Of a DNA stretch of 64,000 bases, positions 21,764-34,842 are shown in pieces. Location: NCBI GenBank assembly GCA_949592205.1, contig CATIUR010000005.1:32610179-32674178 (forward strand). Direction: 5' to 3'. Source of the DNA: Helichrysum umbraculigerum (Eukaryota > Streptophyta > Magnoliopsida > Asterales > Asteraceae). Positions within the stretch are counted from its first letter, which is position 1. Each line of letters starts with the position of its first letter. Under the pieces are notes generated by a model that saw only the letters and a list, made by a program, of their open reading frames with translations, did no database searches and had not been told where the DNA came from. The position numbers and the translations under genes were made by a program.

Positions 21764-24374
21764 TGAAACGCCCTATTTTTTTTTTTTTTTAATCCATAAC
21801 ATCATAATAATGAGTAAAGTGTATTTCGTTTACATTTGGTCCAATTTAGAAATCAACAATAATTTATATCAACACTTGACTATTTGAAATCAATTACATA
21901 CAATAATTACAATTTAGAAAAGACTTTCTTTTTAAATGACATCTGACAACAAATCATATTCTGTGGGCGATTTATACAATTGTTATCATAACGATAATCT
22001 AAAAGAATAGAAGCTTGTTTACCCATTACGCAAGGTTTAATCCACGTAACCGTCTAGCGAACATCAGTTATCCAGATTGCACCTTCCAATTCCACATAAA
22101 TTTCCACCTACAACAGGAAACAACTTATAGAATAAGCTTAAAGCTTAGTGAACATATAGGCAGTCAAATGAATAATCCACCAAGTCACGTAACACATATC
22201 ATAATAACAAGATTTCACTTTATCTATCTAATCAATTAATTATTGAGCAAATGTAGAGATTTCTCTATATTTCGTACGGATCCGCGGTCCAATAGATACA
22301 ATAAGCATGGTACCAAATCACATCGAAATGGATACCAAGCTCAACTACATAACAGTTCGTGCTAAGCACGTATTCCGAAACAGCGTAGGCTAACCGCAGT
22401 TAGCAAGATACCACTGAATCTCTACAACTGCTCAATCCACATAATTCACATAATTACACATATACCACACTTTATTTCAACCCGATTCAATATCTAGAAC
22501 AAACTAAGCACGTATCCATATCACATGTCATAACACAAATATGAGAATTCATCATATTGAAACAATTGAAACAAGACACGATATAACACCATATACTACA
22601 ATAGAAACAAGCATAACCCCATTTGATTGTATGAGCCTCTTGCTCGTAAGCAATCCGGAACATACAACCATTACCCATTTAACCCCCATATCACTCACCT
22701 TGACAATTTAGAGCACAATAATTCTTCAACGAGATGTCACCATTACCTTAGCACCTAGAAATCAACATATACATATACGTATAATTCAACAACATATTTA
22801 GAAATCTCATAACACACATACAACTCATCCTTATTAATTTACCCATTTAGTATGATTCGACCCATTTGACTTTCAAAGTTAACTTAGCTACAATTTTATC
22901 AACTTAATTCAACCTTTATCATGATTATCTAAATTACCACTTTATCTAGCAAATTACTCTTCTCAATTCATCATTATCAATTAACTTCCACTTGTGCACC
23001 TTACCACATTAAATAAATACTTCACAACATTTTTAGTAGATTTTACAAAAGCCGAACAGCAGCTGTTTAACCACTTTCTGACTAACTTCGGAATAGATTT
23101 AGACATTAAGGCCATAACTAACAGAAAGTAGACTCTTCCACCTTTCCAACGATATAAGGTACATCAAAAACGGAGTTACGGTTTATCTTTTATGATCTGC
23201 ACACATGCTGTCCAAAACAGGTTTTTAGTTACAACTAGCTGTTTTGGACTCCACTTTTAGACCTTCTAAACCTCTCTAAAATAAACATATTTTATATCGT
23301 TACGAAGGTAATACAACACACTTCAATGTACAATTTTCACCTTTTTGTAAAACGCAATACGTATTAAGTTATAGTTTCCTGAAAACAACAAAAAGTCATT
23401 TTTACATGCTGAAATTTTTGCAAACAACACCAACAGGCTGTTTTGCCACCCATTTTTGACCCACCTAGACAAGTCCGTTTTCAGCAAACTTTATATCAAA
23501 TTAAAGGTCTTTGACCATACTTTCATTCTCTATTTTCGGATTTCTTCACAACATTATACACACCAAGTTACAGCCCCTCAAAGTTGGTCAAAAACAATTA
23601 TTTCACTTTTTGCCAATTAAACTATAACTTTATGGCTTCCACCTTTTCGTACACACTTTGATTATGTTCTAAACATTGTCATAGGAACATAATTACTCAT
23701 TCGAATACAATTAAATTGATTATAGCTAGTTCATCAATTTTTTTTTAACATATTTCCACTTTGTTTTCTTGAAGAACACTTATCAAAATTTTCATTAATT
23801 CAATGACAACCATCTAAGTATAATCAAACAATTATCATATTACATCTAATCATCTTTTTCAACTATCAATCAAGTTAGTTATCACTCATATACTAACATT
23901 CAATACAATCCATCATGAACCCTAATTACATACTTGACTCATAGGTTGAATTGAAACAAGTAACAACAACTTAATCACTTTATTATCGTTAATTTGGGCA
24001 TAATCTGCCCTAAAGACTTACTAGAGCATAAGACTTACTAGCTATTAGGGATGATCAAAGGATGTAAATCTTTAACTTTTATGGATTGATTTTGATGTTG
24101 AAACTGATCTTGTGTTCTTTGCTTGTTCCCTCGCCATCTCTATCTTTCTAATAGCTTCTGGAATTATTTTTCTTTTACATGTATGTATGTATATGTATAT
24201 GACGATATGTAGGTATGTATATAGATACTTTCAGTTTAAACCCCTTTGTAACTGAAAATTATATATTCAACACCTCAATTCTTGTTATTAAACATTTAAA
24301 TTATTTAGCTACACAAATTCTAATATTATATACAACTTATTTACAATAATACTTCAAATTTTTTGGGTGTTACA
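21764..24374 (-). repeat. Solo LTR G (2611 bp)
   Basis: On the minus strand it starts TGTAACACCC at 24374 and ends GGGCGTTTCA at 21764. A perfect 5 bp duplication AGTGG flanks it (21759-21763 and 24375-24379). There is no primer site or polypurine tract next to it, so the internal region was lost by LTR-LTR recombination. The same unusual GGGCGTTTCA end and a shared block (22590-22740 against 26090-26170) link it to solo LTR E. Confidence 0.88.
22108..24038 (-). other. Putative LTR intron, solo LTR G
   Basis: Minus-strand donor candidates GTAAGT at 24038 and 24021, with an acceptor TTTCCTGTTGTAG ending at 22108. The acceptor matches that of E (TTTATGTTGTAG). Confidence 0.35.
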
Positions 24375-25223
24375 AGTGGGACCCACTTACTTAGTCTTAA
24401 AAAAATTGAGGGGAGAGAGAGTGTTAAATGTATTATATGGTAGTATAGATAAAGGTAGAGAGTGTGATCAATGTTTGGGAGAAACTCTTGTTCAAATGGA
24501 CGATCAAGATCTGAGGATGACTTAAAATTAAGAAAGGGTCATATGCATTATATAACAGTAAAGATATACAGCAACCCTTAACCATAAACTAGAGGGGTTA
24601 AAGATGGATGTTTATTAACCTAGGGGAAAATAAAGAAAATAACGTTATAACAAATTTAATAAAACACAGCTTGACCAGTTGACCGACAGTGCTATCTTCC
24701 CCACCAACCCTATTACAGTTTTCTCCATTAAAACTTAAATTCAAGGGCTTTGATACATAATACCATAACTATGTAACACGTATATTCTTTATCATAAAAC
24801 ATCATTAAATGAACAAAATCGTTTGAAATAGTTCATACACATCGATAATTATCTGAATTTTGGGCCCCTCAAAAATTTGAGGCCCTGTGCGACGGAGCAG
24901 CTTGCACACCCTCTAATCCGGCCCTGCCTACCAAAATTCATGCCACAAATACTTCTCCTTAGCTAATTAACACTATTTGCGGATATGAAGCAGTGTAGTA
25001 CGACAGCCAATTATATGCATCAGTATCGCAATAATATATATTTTACTAATTGTAAACAACAAAATTAAGAATAAAAAAAAACACCCCTTAAAAAGAAAAA
25101 AACAGTACTAATTACTACACTTTCACGTTGTAACACCCCAAAATTTAAAGTATTGTAAGAATTATTATTTTAAGTTATTATTATTTTAGGTGGAATAAAA
25201 TAATAAATGTAGTCGGTTTTAAA

Positions 25224-25235
25224 GTTCCAGACAAT
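25224..25235 (+). promoter_or_regulatory. GTTCCAGACAAT box of E
   Basis: Exact match to the box shared by A, B, F, H and I, about 95 bp from the LTR start, followed by GATAAGTACGGGG as in A. Confidence 0.4.
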
Positions 25236-26337
25236 GATAAGTACGGGGTGTAAATACGTGTACGTACGTATTGTATATGTTCAAACATATTCCAGAAAGT
25301 GATAGAAAGAAGAAGAAAACGTGAAATCAAAGGGAGAAGCTAAAATCGAGTAAGAAACATGAAATTAAAGCTAGAAACATATGATTAATCACTCCTTGAT
25401 CTTCTCTAACATCAAGTAAGTTATGTTCTTCAATTTTTATAACCTAGAAATGGGTTTTTATGAGGGTTTAAGAAATTGGTGATGTATCGAAAGAAATTGG
25501 AGGTTGATTATGTTGAATTGGTGTTAGTAAAGCTTGATGGTGATTGTATTAACACTAATTCAAGCTAAAGGTTATGAATTTGAAATTCGTGTTCCTGATG
25601 ATCATGGTGATCATGGTGATTATGATGGGTTTTGTATAAAGGTTGAATGATGAGTGTTAATTCACTCTAATTGTTAAGTTAGAAAGGTTATTTTGATAAC
25701 TAAAGTGTTAAATCAATTAAATTGATACTTAAGTTAAACATGATCATGAAAGATGAATTGTATAGTTAGTTAAAAGTGGTTATGATATTATGAATTTATG
25801 GAAATCTACTTAATTGTAAGTAGTAAGAATGATTATGATATAATTATGATGTTTTGATCATAATCCAAGTAGAAAGTCAAGTATGAAATGTTAAAATAAA
25901 AAGATGATCATGTAAAGTTATGTTTAGTTGATTCAAGATCAACTTGTGAGGGTAAAGAGTTGATAATGATGATTAGTTGAATGTGATCACCGATTTACGC
26001 TAAATTGTGTTGTTATATGGATATGTTATATGATAGGTGATAAGAAGATGTGGCATCCATAATCAAGTGTTAGATCGCATAATTGCCTATAAAGCAAATG
26101 TGAGTGATATAGGGGTTAAATGGGTAATGGTTGTATGTTCCGGATTGCTTCCGAGCAAGAGGTTCATACAACTGGTGGAAGTATTGTTTATGTTTTATAT
26201 TGTGATTTATTGTCGATTCCATATTTCGTTGATTAGTTATGTCATTGCTTTGGCATGTGATATGAATACATACTAAATGGTAAGTATTGGTAGAAATTGT
26301 GATATGTGAAGTTATATGGAATTATGTGTTCAATGTT

Positions 26338-26342
26338 AATTT
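26338..26342. repeat. Target site duplication of B, left copy
   Basis: AATTT, identical to 34768-34772. Confidence 0.88.
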
Positions 26343-26500
26343 TGTAACATCCTCAAATTGGGCCTAGGAGTAATAGGTATTCCTGTAAATTTAAATGCGA
26401 TTTAATTTGTTATATGTATTGTGATAATTGAAAATAATAGGTCAAACAGTTATATGACTTTTTGTGAATAGTAAATTATTAACTGTTTTAAATTTATTTA

Positions 26501-26557
26501 GTTGACGGTAAAATAAAATTGTATTTCCCCGCAAATGGTTTTTAAGTTCCAGACAAT
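26501..26557 (+). promoter_or_regulatory. Conserved LTR promoter block, element B
   Basis: GTTGACGGTAAAATAAAA through GTTCCAGACAAT. It is followed about 30-45 bp later by a TATA-like tract (TATATGGTATATTATATGG). The same block is at 32843-32899 in the 3' LTR. Confidence 0.5.
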
Positions 26558-26777
26558 AATAAATACGGGGAACGAAAACTAACACTTATATGGTATATTA
26601 TATGGATGGGTCGGTTTTATTTCCCCTCCACACATACATATGTACGTATGAACACACACACACCCACATTTCATCCTAAATCAAAAATCATGAAGAAATC
26701 ATCAAATCAAAGATCTCAAATTCGGATTCAAGCTTCTAGCATGAAGATTATCATCTTCTAATCATCCTAATCAACTT

Positions 26778-28144
26778 GTAAGTCTCAAATCTTTGAGTTA
26801 TAAACCCTAGAAATTGGGGGTTTTGATGTTCTTGATTTAAATTCGAAATTAGGGTTTGATTATGTGATATTTATGTTAATTAAGCTTCAATAACATGTAA
26901 TAATCATTCTAGCATCATCATAATCATGTTATATGTGTTAATTTCATGTTTGATATAATCCTAGAAATTGGGGTTTTGGGTATTTGTTTAATTGGTAGTA
27001 TTAATCTTGAAATAAACCTTGTAGTCATGTTAGAAGGGTTAGTTAGTGCTTAATTTGTGATTATAACCTAAGCCCTAACTTGGAAATTAAGAATTTGATT
27101 AAGTGTTCATAACGTGTTCTTGGAGAAAAATGGATGATTGTGATGATATTATTGTTAGATGATGATTATAATGTAAACCCTTATATAAAAATGAAGAAAG
27201 TGATAATATGATCATAAATAAAGTTTAAGGGTTTAGTTGATTATGTTATAATCAAAGTGTTAAGCTAGTGTTATTAAAGTATGAAATTGGTTAAGTGTTC
27301 AAGAGTGTTGAAATGATTATGATGAAGTTGATGAATTAGTGATGTTCATGGTTATTAGCTTTGTTAATGGTTTAACTATATGGAATAGTAATAATTAGAA
27401 TGAATAAAAAGGATGTTATGATTATAATTGGTTAGATGAATATGAATTTTTGATGTTAATAAGATTATTCAAAATCTTAAAATGATGAAATTTGGATTAA
27501 TACAAGTTAAGGATAAATTGTTTGATGTAGTTACAATTGTATGATACTATATCAATATTGAGGCAAGTGCCAAATGACTAACTTGTGTTGTGTTATTGTA
27601 TTCTCAGATGTGGAGAAGACTCAGTGACATTAGACTACTGAGTGGACGACTATGATTGTCGGTGAGTGGATCTTGGACTTTCTGTCTAAGTTAGTTGTAA
27701 CAACATGGTTACAACGGGTAAACTTGGTTTATTGCAATGATTGCTTTAATATTAATTGCCATGATGGTTAACCTTTGATTGATTATTGGCGTCCATTGTG
27801 CTATGATAGTTGTGGACTATTTGATTTGGTGGGGGTCAACTAATGTGTTGGGTTTGGATACTATTACTAGGACTTCGCAAGTGCCTTGTACATGTGTTGG
27901 ACACTGAAATTGCGTCGTGTGTAGTAATAGTACCAAACTATCGGTTTAACCTCTGATTTGGCCGTCAGTTGGTTTTAAGTGTTACTTGGGGAACCATCCG
28001 CGGCATGAGGGTACCTCAAGGACCACCGATCCTTCTATGTTGCTTGTGCATTGCTTGGTTATAGGCATGTGTTAAGCTGAGTTAGATTGATAGCTTGGGA
28101 TCTATTCACTTAGCTTCGTGCTAACCCCTCATTACTTTTTGCAG
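26778..28144 (+). other. Putative LTR intron, element B
   Basis: Donor CAACTT|GTAAGT at 26778 and acceptor TACTTTTTGCAG ending at 28144 (1367 bp). The same sites are at 33120 and 34486 in the 3' LTR. Confidence 0.42.
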
Positions 28145-28429
28145 GTTTACTTCTGTATGTGGGTGGGCAAGAAGTACATATGGAATGGAATGTTTGACAA
28201 GCTCACTCTGAAATGGATAATACGATAATGATTTAATAACATATTTAGATTTCTATAACACCTAAACTTAATGTGTATAATGATTAGAATAATCTAGTTT
28301 TAAAGGTTTGTATGTAAGTGGATTGCTATTTGAAATGTATGTATGCAATCCATTGGTTTCTATTAATCATGCGCTTCCGATATGTTTAAAAAAAAAAATG
28401 TCTTGTATTTTGAGACGGGTGTTATAAAT

Positions 28430-28441
28430 TGTTATCATAGC
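28430..28441 (+). other. Primer binding site of B, altered
   Basis: Reads TGTTATCATAGC, two G-to-T changes from the TGGTATCAGAGC found in A, C, H and I. It may weaken initiator-tRNA annealing. Confidence 0.75.
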
Positions 28442-29821
28442 ATAGGTTTGGGTGAATTGGACATTGGTTATGTTCAATCCCAAATCTAATGATGTGTCAA
28501 GTCAAACATTCCAGGGATGGGGTTTAGTAATTGTATGAAAATGTGGTTAGTGAATATGTACTAACCTATAACAAGTTCCAAGAGTGTTGTTTTGGATGCA
28601 GAGACGGAGGAACATGAGGAACCGTCTGGTATTCTCAATGATTCCTCAATACTCGTGGGCCTAGATGTGCCAGGTAATTTCTGATAAGCTTGATGAATTT
28701 TAATAAGCTTTGACTGTTTGCTTTACTATGATATGATTGTTAGTAGAGTAAATTAAATTATTGGTGAATATCGCTTGTTAATAAGTTGATAAATGCAAGG
28801 TGTGATTATAGATCCTTGCCAGTGAATTATTTGATAAATGATAAACTGAATTGATGTGACTTGATATGATGAAATTAATGGGATGTTGGTATTCTCCATT
28901 AATAGGTTTTGAGTCGTGTTGTTATGTGAATTAGAAAGAGTCTAGTTGTTAGAATATGTGTTTTGACTTGGTAAAGTGAAGTTGAATGTGACTATATTTT
29001 TATGTGTTTAGCATTGATCATAATTGGGTTGAATTATGATCTTTGTATTGAAAGTGTTAAGATAGAAAGTCAAAGTGGTCAACGAGTCCAAATGTGTGTT
29101 GACAAGTTGTGAAAAGTTAAAGTGATTATAAATTTGGAAAATTTGTTGAAATTGATTTAAAAATGATGATTTTAATGTGGATTGGTGTTTTAGAATTATA
29201 GCATAATACCAATATTGAAAATGGTTTTGTTTGACTTGGAATAGTCAACAAAGTGTGAATTGATTGTTTGAATAGTGGTTATATGGGTTGAAACCCAAAT
29301 GGGTTGTTAAAGTACCCAAATGGGTCGGTTATTGGTCAAATGATTAATATGCATGTGGGTTCGAAAATAATGAATGTTAAAGTGACTTTAAGTCATAAGT
29401 ATAGTAACAAAGTGCGTGAAAGTGTTTGGTTAGTCAATGTGGTTGTTTGGTTGAAAATGCCCAATTGGACCCTAAACGGGTCAATGAGTCAAAACAGGAT
29501 ATAATGTGTATATATAGATGATGAATGTGCCCACACGTCATAATTATATGTAGAAACATGTTGGCAAAGGGTGGAACCCTGAAAGTATGCCGGTTGGAAT
29601 ATAGCGTGTCAACCAAAATGGCTCAAAATGGCCTAAAATTGGTTATACGTCCGTTTTCTCATAAAACGTGTAAATTGAAAAAGTGGAAAAATGGAAAGTT
29701 GCATTTTGATTATATGAGGGTGCCTGCAAAATTTCAGAGTCTAACTCTTTACGGTTTAGGAGATATGCGCGTTTGAGTTTCATATTTTTGCACTAAAATT
29801 GCAGACTTGTTACAGCATGTT

Positions 29822-30000
29822 GAATCCGGACGGATTCCCTTGAATCCGTACGGATTCCCATGAATCCGGACGGATTCCTTGACCGGATTCCTTAAAAATG
29901 GTTCTGTCCTAAAATTTGGCCTTGAATCCGGCGGATTCCCCTGAATCCGGCCGTATTCCCTTCAATCCGAGCGGATTCCCCAGAATCCGGCGGATTCCCC
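29822..30000. repeat. Palindrome cluster of B, 20 bp periodic
   Basis: Seven full units and one partial, in two runs with exact 20 bp spacing (from 29822 and from about 29922). Arms are GAATCC and GGATTC around GGAC, GTAC or GGC. The cluster lies in the internal region, about 1.4 kb after the primer site. Confidence 0.9.
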
Positions 30001-30801
30001 TTTATTTGAGACATTTCTTGTATTATGTGTTATATTAAGTGAATTTAATATGAAAATTCGTAAATTTCGACGTTCGACGTAACGTTGGTCGTAAAATTTC
30101 CGTTATGAAATTTCGGTGTCCGATTAAGATGAAATTTACATGTCCACTCAAAAAACAGGTCAACGGTCAAAGCTCATGCTTCGCCATGAGCCCTGTCAGT
30201 TTTCGGCACTTCGGGGTCGTTTGGGGCCCGAAAATCGTGTTTTAGTGTTTTTCGGACATTATTTCGGACTTTTAGCTTATGATTTGTTGTGGGCTTTTGT
30301 TTCTTTGAGCCCAGGGATCATTCCTGTGACTATATGCAATATTAAAAGTTGTTTTAAGAGGCCTATATGGTTCTTTGTGTAGGAGTTGTTTGTAGACAGT
30401 TTATTTAACTGCATAGTATACCAGTAAGGGTATGGTTGCTTGTTCCTTGTTAGGGTAAATAGATATTGATTATGTGGATCATATAGGTGAATCAATTGAA
30501 TCATGTAGAACATTAAAAAAAAATTGATTGAAGTGAGCATTTTAAGAATTGTGAGTTAAGTACATGAGCTTGTATCTATATGATAATCGAACAGGAAATG
30601 CTCAATTGTAACTAAACTAAAGAAGTATAGATTGATGATAATATGTTAAGAATTGCACATAATAGTGATAATATATTTAGTATTAAACCTTATGTAATGC
30701 ACTATTAGTATTAATTGCTATACTAGTGCTTGAAATTGTGCTAGGTACTAAAAGTATTGATGGAGGTGGTTGTGTTAGACATTACACCTGTGTTAATGAG
30801 A

Positions 30802-30810
30802 TGGTGAAAA
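30802..30810. repeat. Target duplication of the MITE in B, left copy
   Basis: TGGTGAAAA, identical to 31122-31130. Confidence 0.9.
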
Positions 30811-31121
30811 GACATAATTGCGTGGGGCGTCCCTGTGGTTTACACGAAATAACACTCCACGTCCCTGTGGTTTTTTTTTGACCTGGAACATCCCTAAACT
30901 TGCAAAAAGTTGCGTGGGACGTCCTTCTGCCTTATGAACGCAGGGATGATCTACGTCAAAAAAATGCAAGTACAAGGATGATCCAGGTTAAAAGAATGCA
31001 AGTACAGGGATGATCCATGCAAAAAATTGAAAGTTTAGGGATGCTCCAGGTCAAAAAAAAACCACAAGGACGTGGAGTGTTATTTCGTGTAAACCACAGG
31101 GACGCCCTATGCAATTATGTC
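30811..31121. mobile_element. Mutator-type MITE (311 bp) inside B
   Basis: Nearly its whole length folds back. The left end GACATAATTGCGTGGGGCGT pairs with the right end, and the inverted arms extend about 100 bp through CGTCCCTGTGG and CACTCCACGTCC. A perfect 9 bp duplication flanks it. No coding; the minus-strand frame 30793-30975 is an artefact of the arm. Confidence 0.88.
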
Positions 31122-31130
31122 TGGTGAAAA

Positions 31131-32670
31131 TGGTGTTTAATGTCTGTGTTGATTATATCCACCTGACTATATGATTAGTCTTACATTCCAAGGAATATGT
31201 GGAATAGGTAACAAGTTAATATATGATTTTGTACTTGTTGTTAAAGTGATATCATTGTTAATGATATATATGAAATTAAAGATTAATCACTTTGAAGATT
31301 AACGGTATGAAGTGACCTGAGAATGAAGTGTGAATGACATAATATGACGACGTCTGGCCAACGTATTTGTATTATGCCATTTCACATGGAGTTGTTGAGG
31401 TTATTAAGTACCCAATGAAGCTAAATGATTTTAAAATAACGGATGATGTAGGTTGACCTGCGGTTATGAAATAGTTATTGACTGACTAATATAAGGCGGT
31501 AGTAAACTGCTCAACAAGTGTTAATTTGGAGACGTTGCAAGAGAAAATTTGAACTGTTTATACTACTTGTTAAAAATGAGTATGTGATTATTTGTTGCAA
31601 TGTTTGAGGCTTAGTGAAGATTAGCATAGCCGGATAGCCTAGTATTATAAAATTAGGTGAAACTATGTCCTAGGGAAAAAGTAAAATAGTCAGGAAAATA
31701 AAAGTTTACTTGTTGGATTGATAATCTTATTAAAATTATGTGCGAATTACATATAATCTTTCGTATTTTTGCTTATCTAATGACGAGATAAAGTAGTAAA
31801 TTGTAATTTAAAAAGTTATGTGATGAGAAAAGTTAAGTAGAGGTCGGCTAAATTGGATTAAATATGTGAATATTGTTGAAAAATGTGTTGATGATTAGCA
31901 CATTTTGTTAATGTGGTACGTGTGCTAGTATAGCAAAGTACCCATTGAACGAGACTTAGCATGTATCCAATATGATTTGGTGCTAAGTGATTGTGTAATT
32001 ATATGATTATGGTAGTAACCATAGGATTTGACCTCTACTTTGCTTATCAATACGTGGTTAGTGTTACATGATTCCGAGATATTTTAATAAAAATGGGTTT
32101 CATGTACCTCGGTGATATGTGGATATTAGCGTGGATGCTAATTATAATTGAAAATTGAATTTCATTGATGATATGTGTATTGTGGTTTCCATAACCATTG
32201 TTTTGTTATTGAAAAGGATACAATTCATATATTAATTTTAAAGACCTAGCACGTCGCTAGATTCTGGTTATGAGAGTATATTACTATACTTAGTTAAGTG
32301 ATAACTTGTTTAAAAGTGACCATGGTGTATATGAAGATGAGATTAGGTACATTATATGCGCTGAAATGAGTAATTGAAGCATGTACATTTGGATATGTGC
32401 ATGTGTAATAGGTTGAAAACGTATATCTATATAAATGGATTTAAATGTATACATATTTTGTGTATGTGGGGTTAGTGATTAAGATATGCATAGAGATGAT
32501 ATACATAAGTAATTTAAATTGTACACCTATCTTATGTGCATATAGTGATGAATAATTATGTAGTTAGGGAATTGGAAATAAAGTGTGAACCAAACTTCAC
32601 ACGAGATATGATGTGATTAAATTCCCTAGATTAATTAAGGATGATTAGATTTCGAGGACGAAATCTCTTT
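31131..32670 (+). other. Non-coding 3' internal region of B
   Basis: No frame of note. Segments recur in element I in the same order and orientation relative to the polypurine tract, for example GAAGCATGTACATTTGGATA (32375-32395, and minus strand near 54260) and TGACCTCTACTTTGCTTAT (near 32030, and minus strand near 54775). Confidence 0.7.
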
Positions 32671-32684
32671 AAGGGGGAGAGATT
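32671..32684 (+). other. Polypurine tract of B
   Basis: AAGGGGGAGAGATT immediately before the 3' LTR. Confidence 0.9.
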
Positions 32685-34767
32685 TGTAACATCCTCAAAT
32701 TGGGCCTAGGAGTAATAGGTATTCCTGTAAATTTAAATGCGATTTAATTTGTTATATGTATTGTGATAATTGAAAATAATAGGTCAAACAGTTATATGAC
32801 TTTTTGTGAATAGTAAATTATTAACTGTTTTAAATTTATTTAGTTGACGGTAAAATAAAATTGTATTTCCCCGCAAATGGTTTTTAAGTTCCAGACAATA
32901 ATAAATACGGGGAACGAAAACTAACACTTATATGGTATATTATATGGATGGGTCGGTTTTATTTCCCCTCCACACATACATATGTACGTATGAACACACA
33001 CACACCCACATTTCATCCTAAATCAAAAATCATGAAGAAATCATCAAATCAAAGATCTCAAATTCGGATTCAAGCTTCTAGCATGAAGATTATCATCTTC
33101 TAATCATCCTAATCAACTTGTAAGTCTCAAATCTTTGAGTTATAAACCCTAGAAATTGGGGGTTTTGATGTTCTTGATTTAAATTCGAAATTAGGGTTTG
33201 ATTATGTGATATTTATGTTAATTAAGCTTCAATAACATGTAATAATCATTCTAGCATCATCATAATCATGTTATATGTGTTAATTTCATGTTTGATATAA
33301 TCCTAGAAATTGGGGTTTTGGGTATTTGTTTAATTGGTAGTATTAATCTTGAAATAAACCTTGTAGTCATGTTAGAAGGGTTAGTTAGTGCTTAATTTGT
33401 GATTATAACCTAAGCCCTAACTTGGAAATTAAGAATTTGATTAAGTGTTCATAACGTGTTCTTGGAGAAAAATGGATGATTGTGATGATATTATTGTTAG
33501 ATGATGATTATAATGTAAACACTTATATAAAAATGAAGAAAGTGATAATATGATCATAAATAAAGTTTAAGGGTTTAGTTGATTATGTTATAATCAAAGT
33601 GTTAAGCTAGTGTTATTAAAGTATGAAATTGGTTAAGTGTTCAAGAGTGTTGAAATGATTATGATGAAGTTGATGAATTAGTGATGTTCATGGTTATTAG
33701 CTTTGTTAATGGTTTAACTATATGGAATAGTAATAATTAGAATGAATAAAAAGGATGTTATGATTATAATTGGTTAGATGAATATGAATTTTTGATGTTA
33801 ATAAGATTATTCAAAATCTTGAAATGATGAAATTTGGATTAATACAAGTTAAGGATAAATTGTTTGATGTAGTTACAATTGTATGATACTATATCAATAT
33901 TGAGGCAAGTGCCAAATGACTAACTTGTGTTGTGTTATTGTATTCTCAGATGTGGAGAAGACTCAGTGACATTAGACTACTGAGTGGACGACTATGATTG
34001 TCGGTGAGTGGATCTTGGACTTTCTGTCTAAGTTAGTTGTAACAACATGGTTATAACGGGTAAACTTGGTTTATTGCAATGATTGCTTTAATATTAATTG
34101 CCATGATGGTTAACCTTTGATTGATTATTGGCGTCCATTGTGCTATGATAGTTGTGGACTATTTGATTTGGTGGGGGTCAACTAATGTGTTGGGTTTGGA
34201 TACTATTACTAGGACTTCGCAAGTGCCTTGTACATGTGTTGGACACTGAAATTGCGTCGTGTGTAGTAATAGTACCAAACTATCGGTTTAACCTCTGATT
34301 TGGCCGTCAGTTGGTTTTAAGTGTTACTTGGGGAACCATCCGCGGCATGAGGGTACCTCAAGGACCACCGATCCTTCTATGTTGCTTGTGCATTGCTTGG
34401 TTATAGGCATGTGTTAAGCTGAGTTAGATTGATAGCTTGGGATCTATTCACTTAGCTTCGTGCTAACCCCTCATTACTTTTTGCAGGTTTACTTCTGTAT
34501 GTGGGTGGGCAAGAAGTACATATGGAATGGAATGTTTGACAAGCTCACTCTGAAATGGATAATACGATAATGATTTAATAACATATTTAGATTTCTATAA
34601 CACCTAAACTTAATGTGTATAATGATTAGAATAATCTAGTTTTAAAGGTTTGTATGTAAGTGGATTGCTATTTGAAATGTATGTATGCAATCCATTGGTT
34701 TCTATTAATCATGCGCTTCCGATATGTTAAAAAAAAAAATGTCTTGTATTTTGAGACGGGTGTTATA
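32685..34767 (+). repeat. 3' LTR of B (2083 bp)
   Basis: TGTAACATCC to GGGTGTTATA, followed by the AATTT duplication at 34768-34772. Confidence 0.93.
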
Positions 34768-34842
34768 AATTTTGTGAGAATATGTATAATGAGGAAAGGT
34801 AAAGTATTGTTGTTGATTTAAATTGCTAACTAAGTTAGCATA

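Larger units (their letters stand above)
21187..24926. mobile_element. hAT-like non-autonomous transposon, interrupted
   Basis: Ends are CAGGGCCGTCC on the left and, reversed, CAGGGCCGGAT on the right, flanked by a perfect 8 bp duplication CCTACCAA (21179-21186 and 24927-24934). Both termini contain GGGCCCTGTG/CACAGGGCC-like subterminal repeats. Without solo LTR G it is about 1.1 kb and has no transposase. Near 21584 a TACTCCGTCCATCCCATT string resembles Stowaway-type ends, and ACCCGCGCATAGCAGCGG near 21510 resembles Helitron 5' ends; neither can be closed with confidence. Confidence 0.8.
26343..28426 (+). repeat. 5' LTR of B (2084 bp)
   Basis: TGTAACATCC to GGGTGTTATA. Differences from the 3' LTR noticed near 27177, 27480, 27710 and in the A-run at 28387-28398. 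Confidence 0.93.
26343..34767 (+). mobile_element. Element B: young non-coding LTR retrotransposon (LARD-like)
   Basis: An 8.4 kb element with two LTRs of about 2.08 kb that differ by about three substitutions and a one- or two-base change in an A-run. It has a primer site, a 4.26 kb internal region and a polypurine tract, and intact AATTT duplications. The internal region has no frame with gag, protease, RT or integrase features on either strand. LTR and tract sequences (TTTCGAGGACGAAATC before the polypurine tract) are chromovirus/Tekay-like. B must have moved recently using enzymes from another element. It is inserted in solo LTR E and itself carries a small Mutator-like MITE (30811-31121). 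Confidence 0.93.

Noticed and set aside
21490..24570. Helitron-like start (ACCCGCGCATAGCAGCGG)
   Set aside because: A terminal hairpin with a CTRR end could not be identified, and the hAT-like boundaries explain the region.
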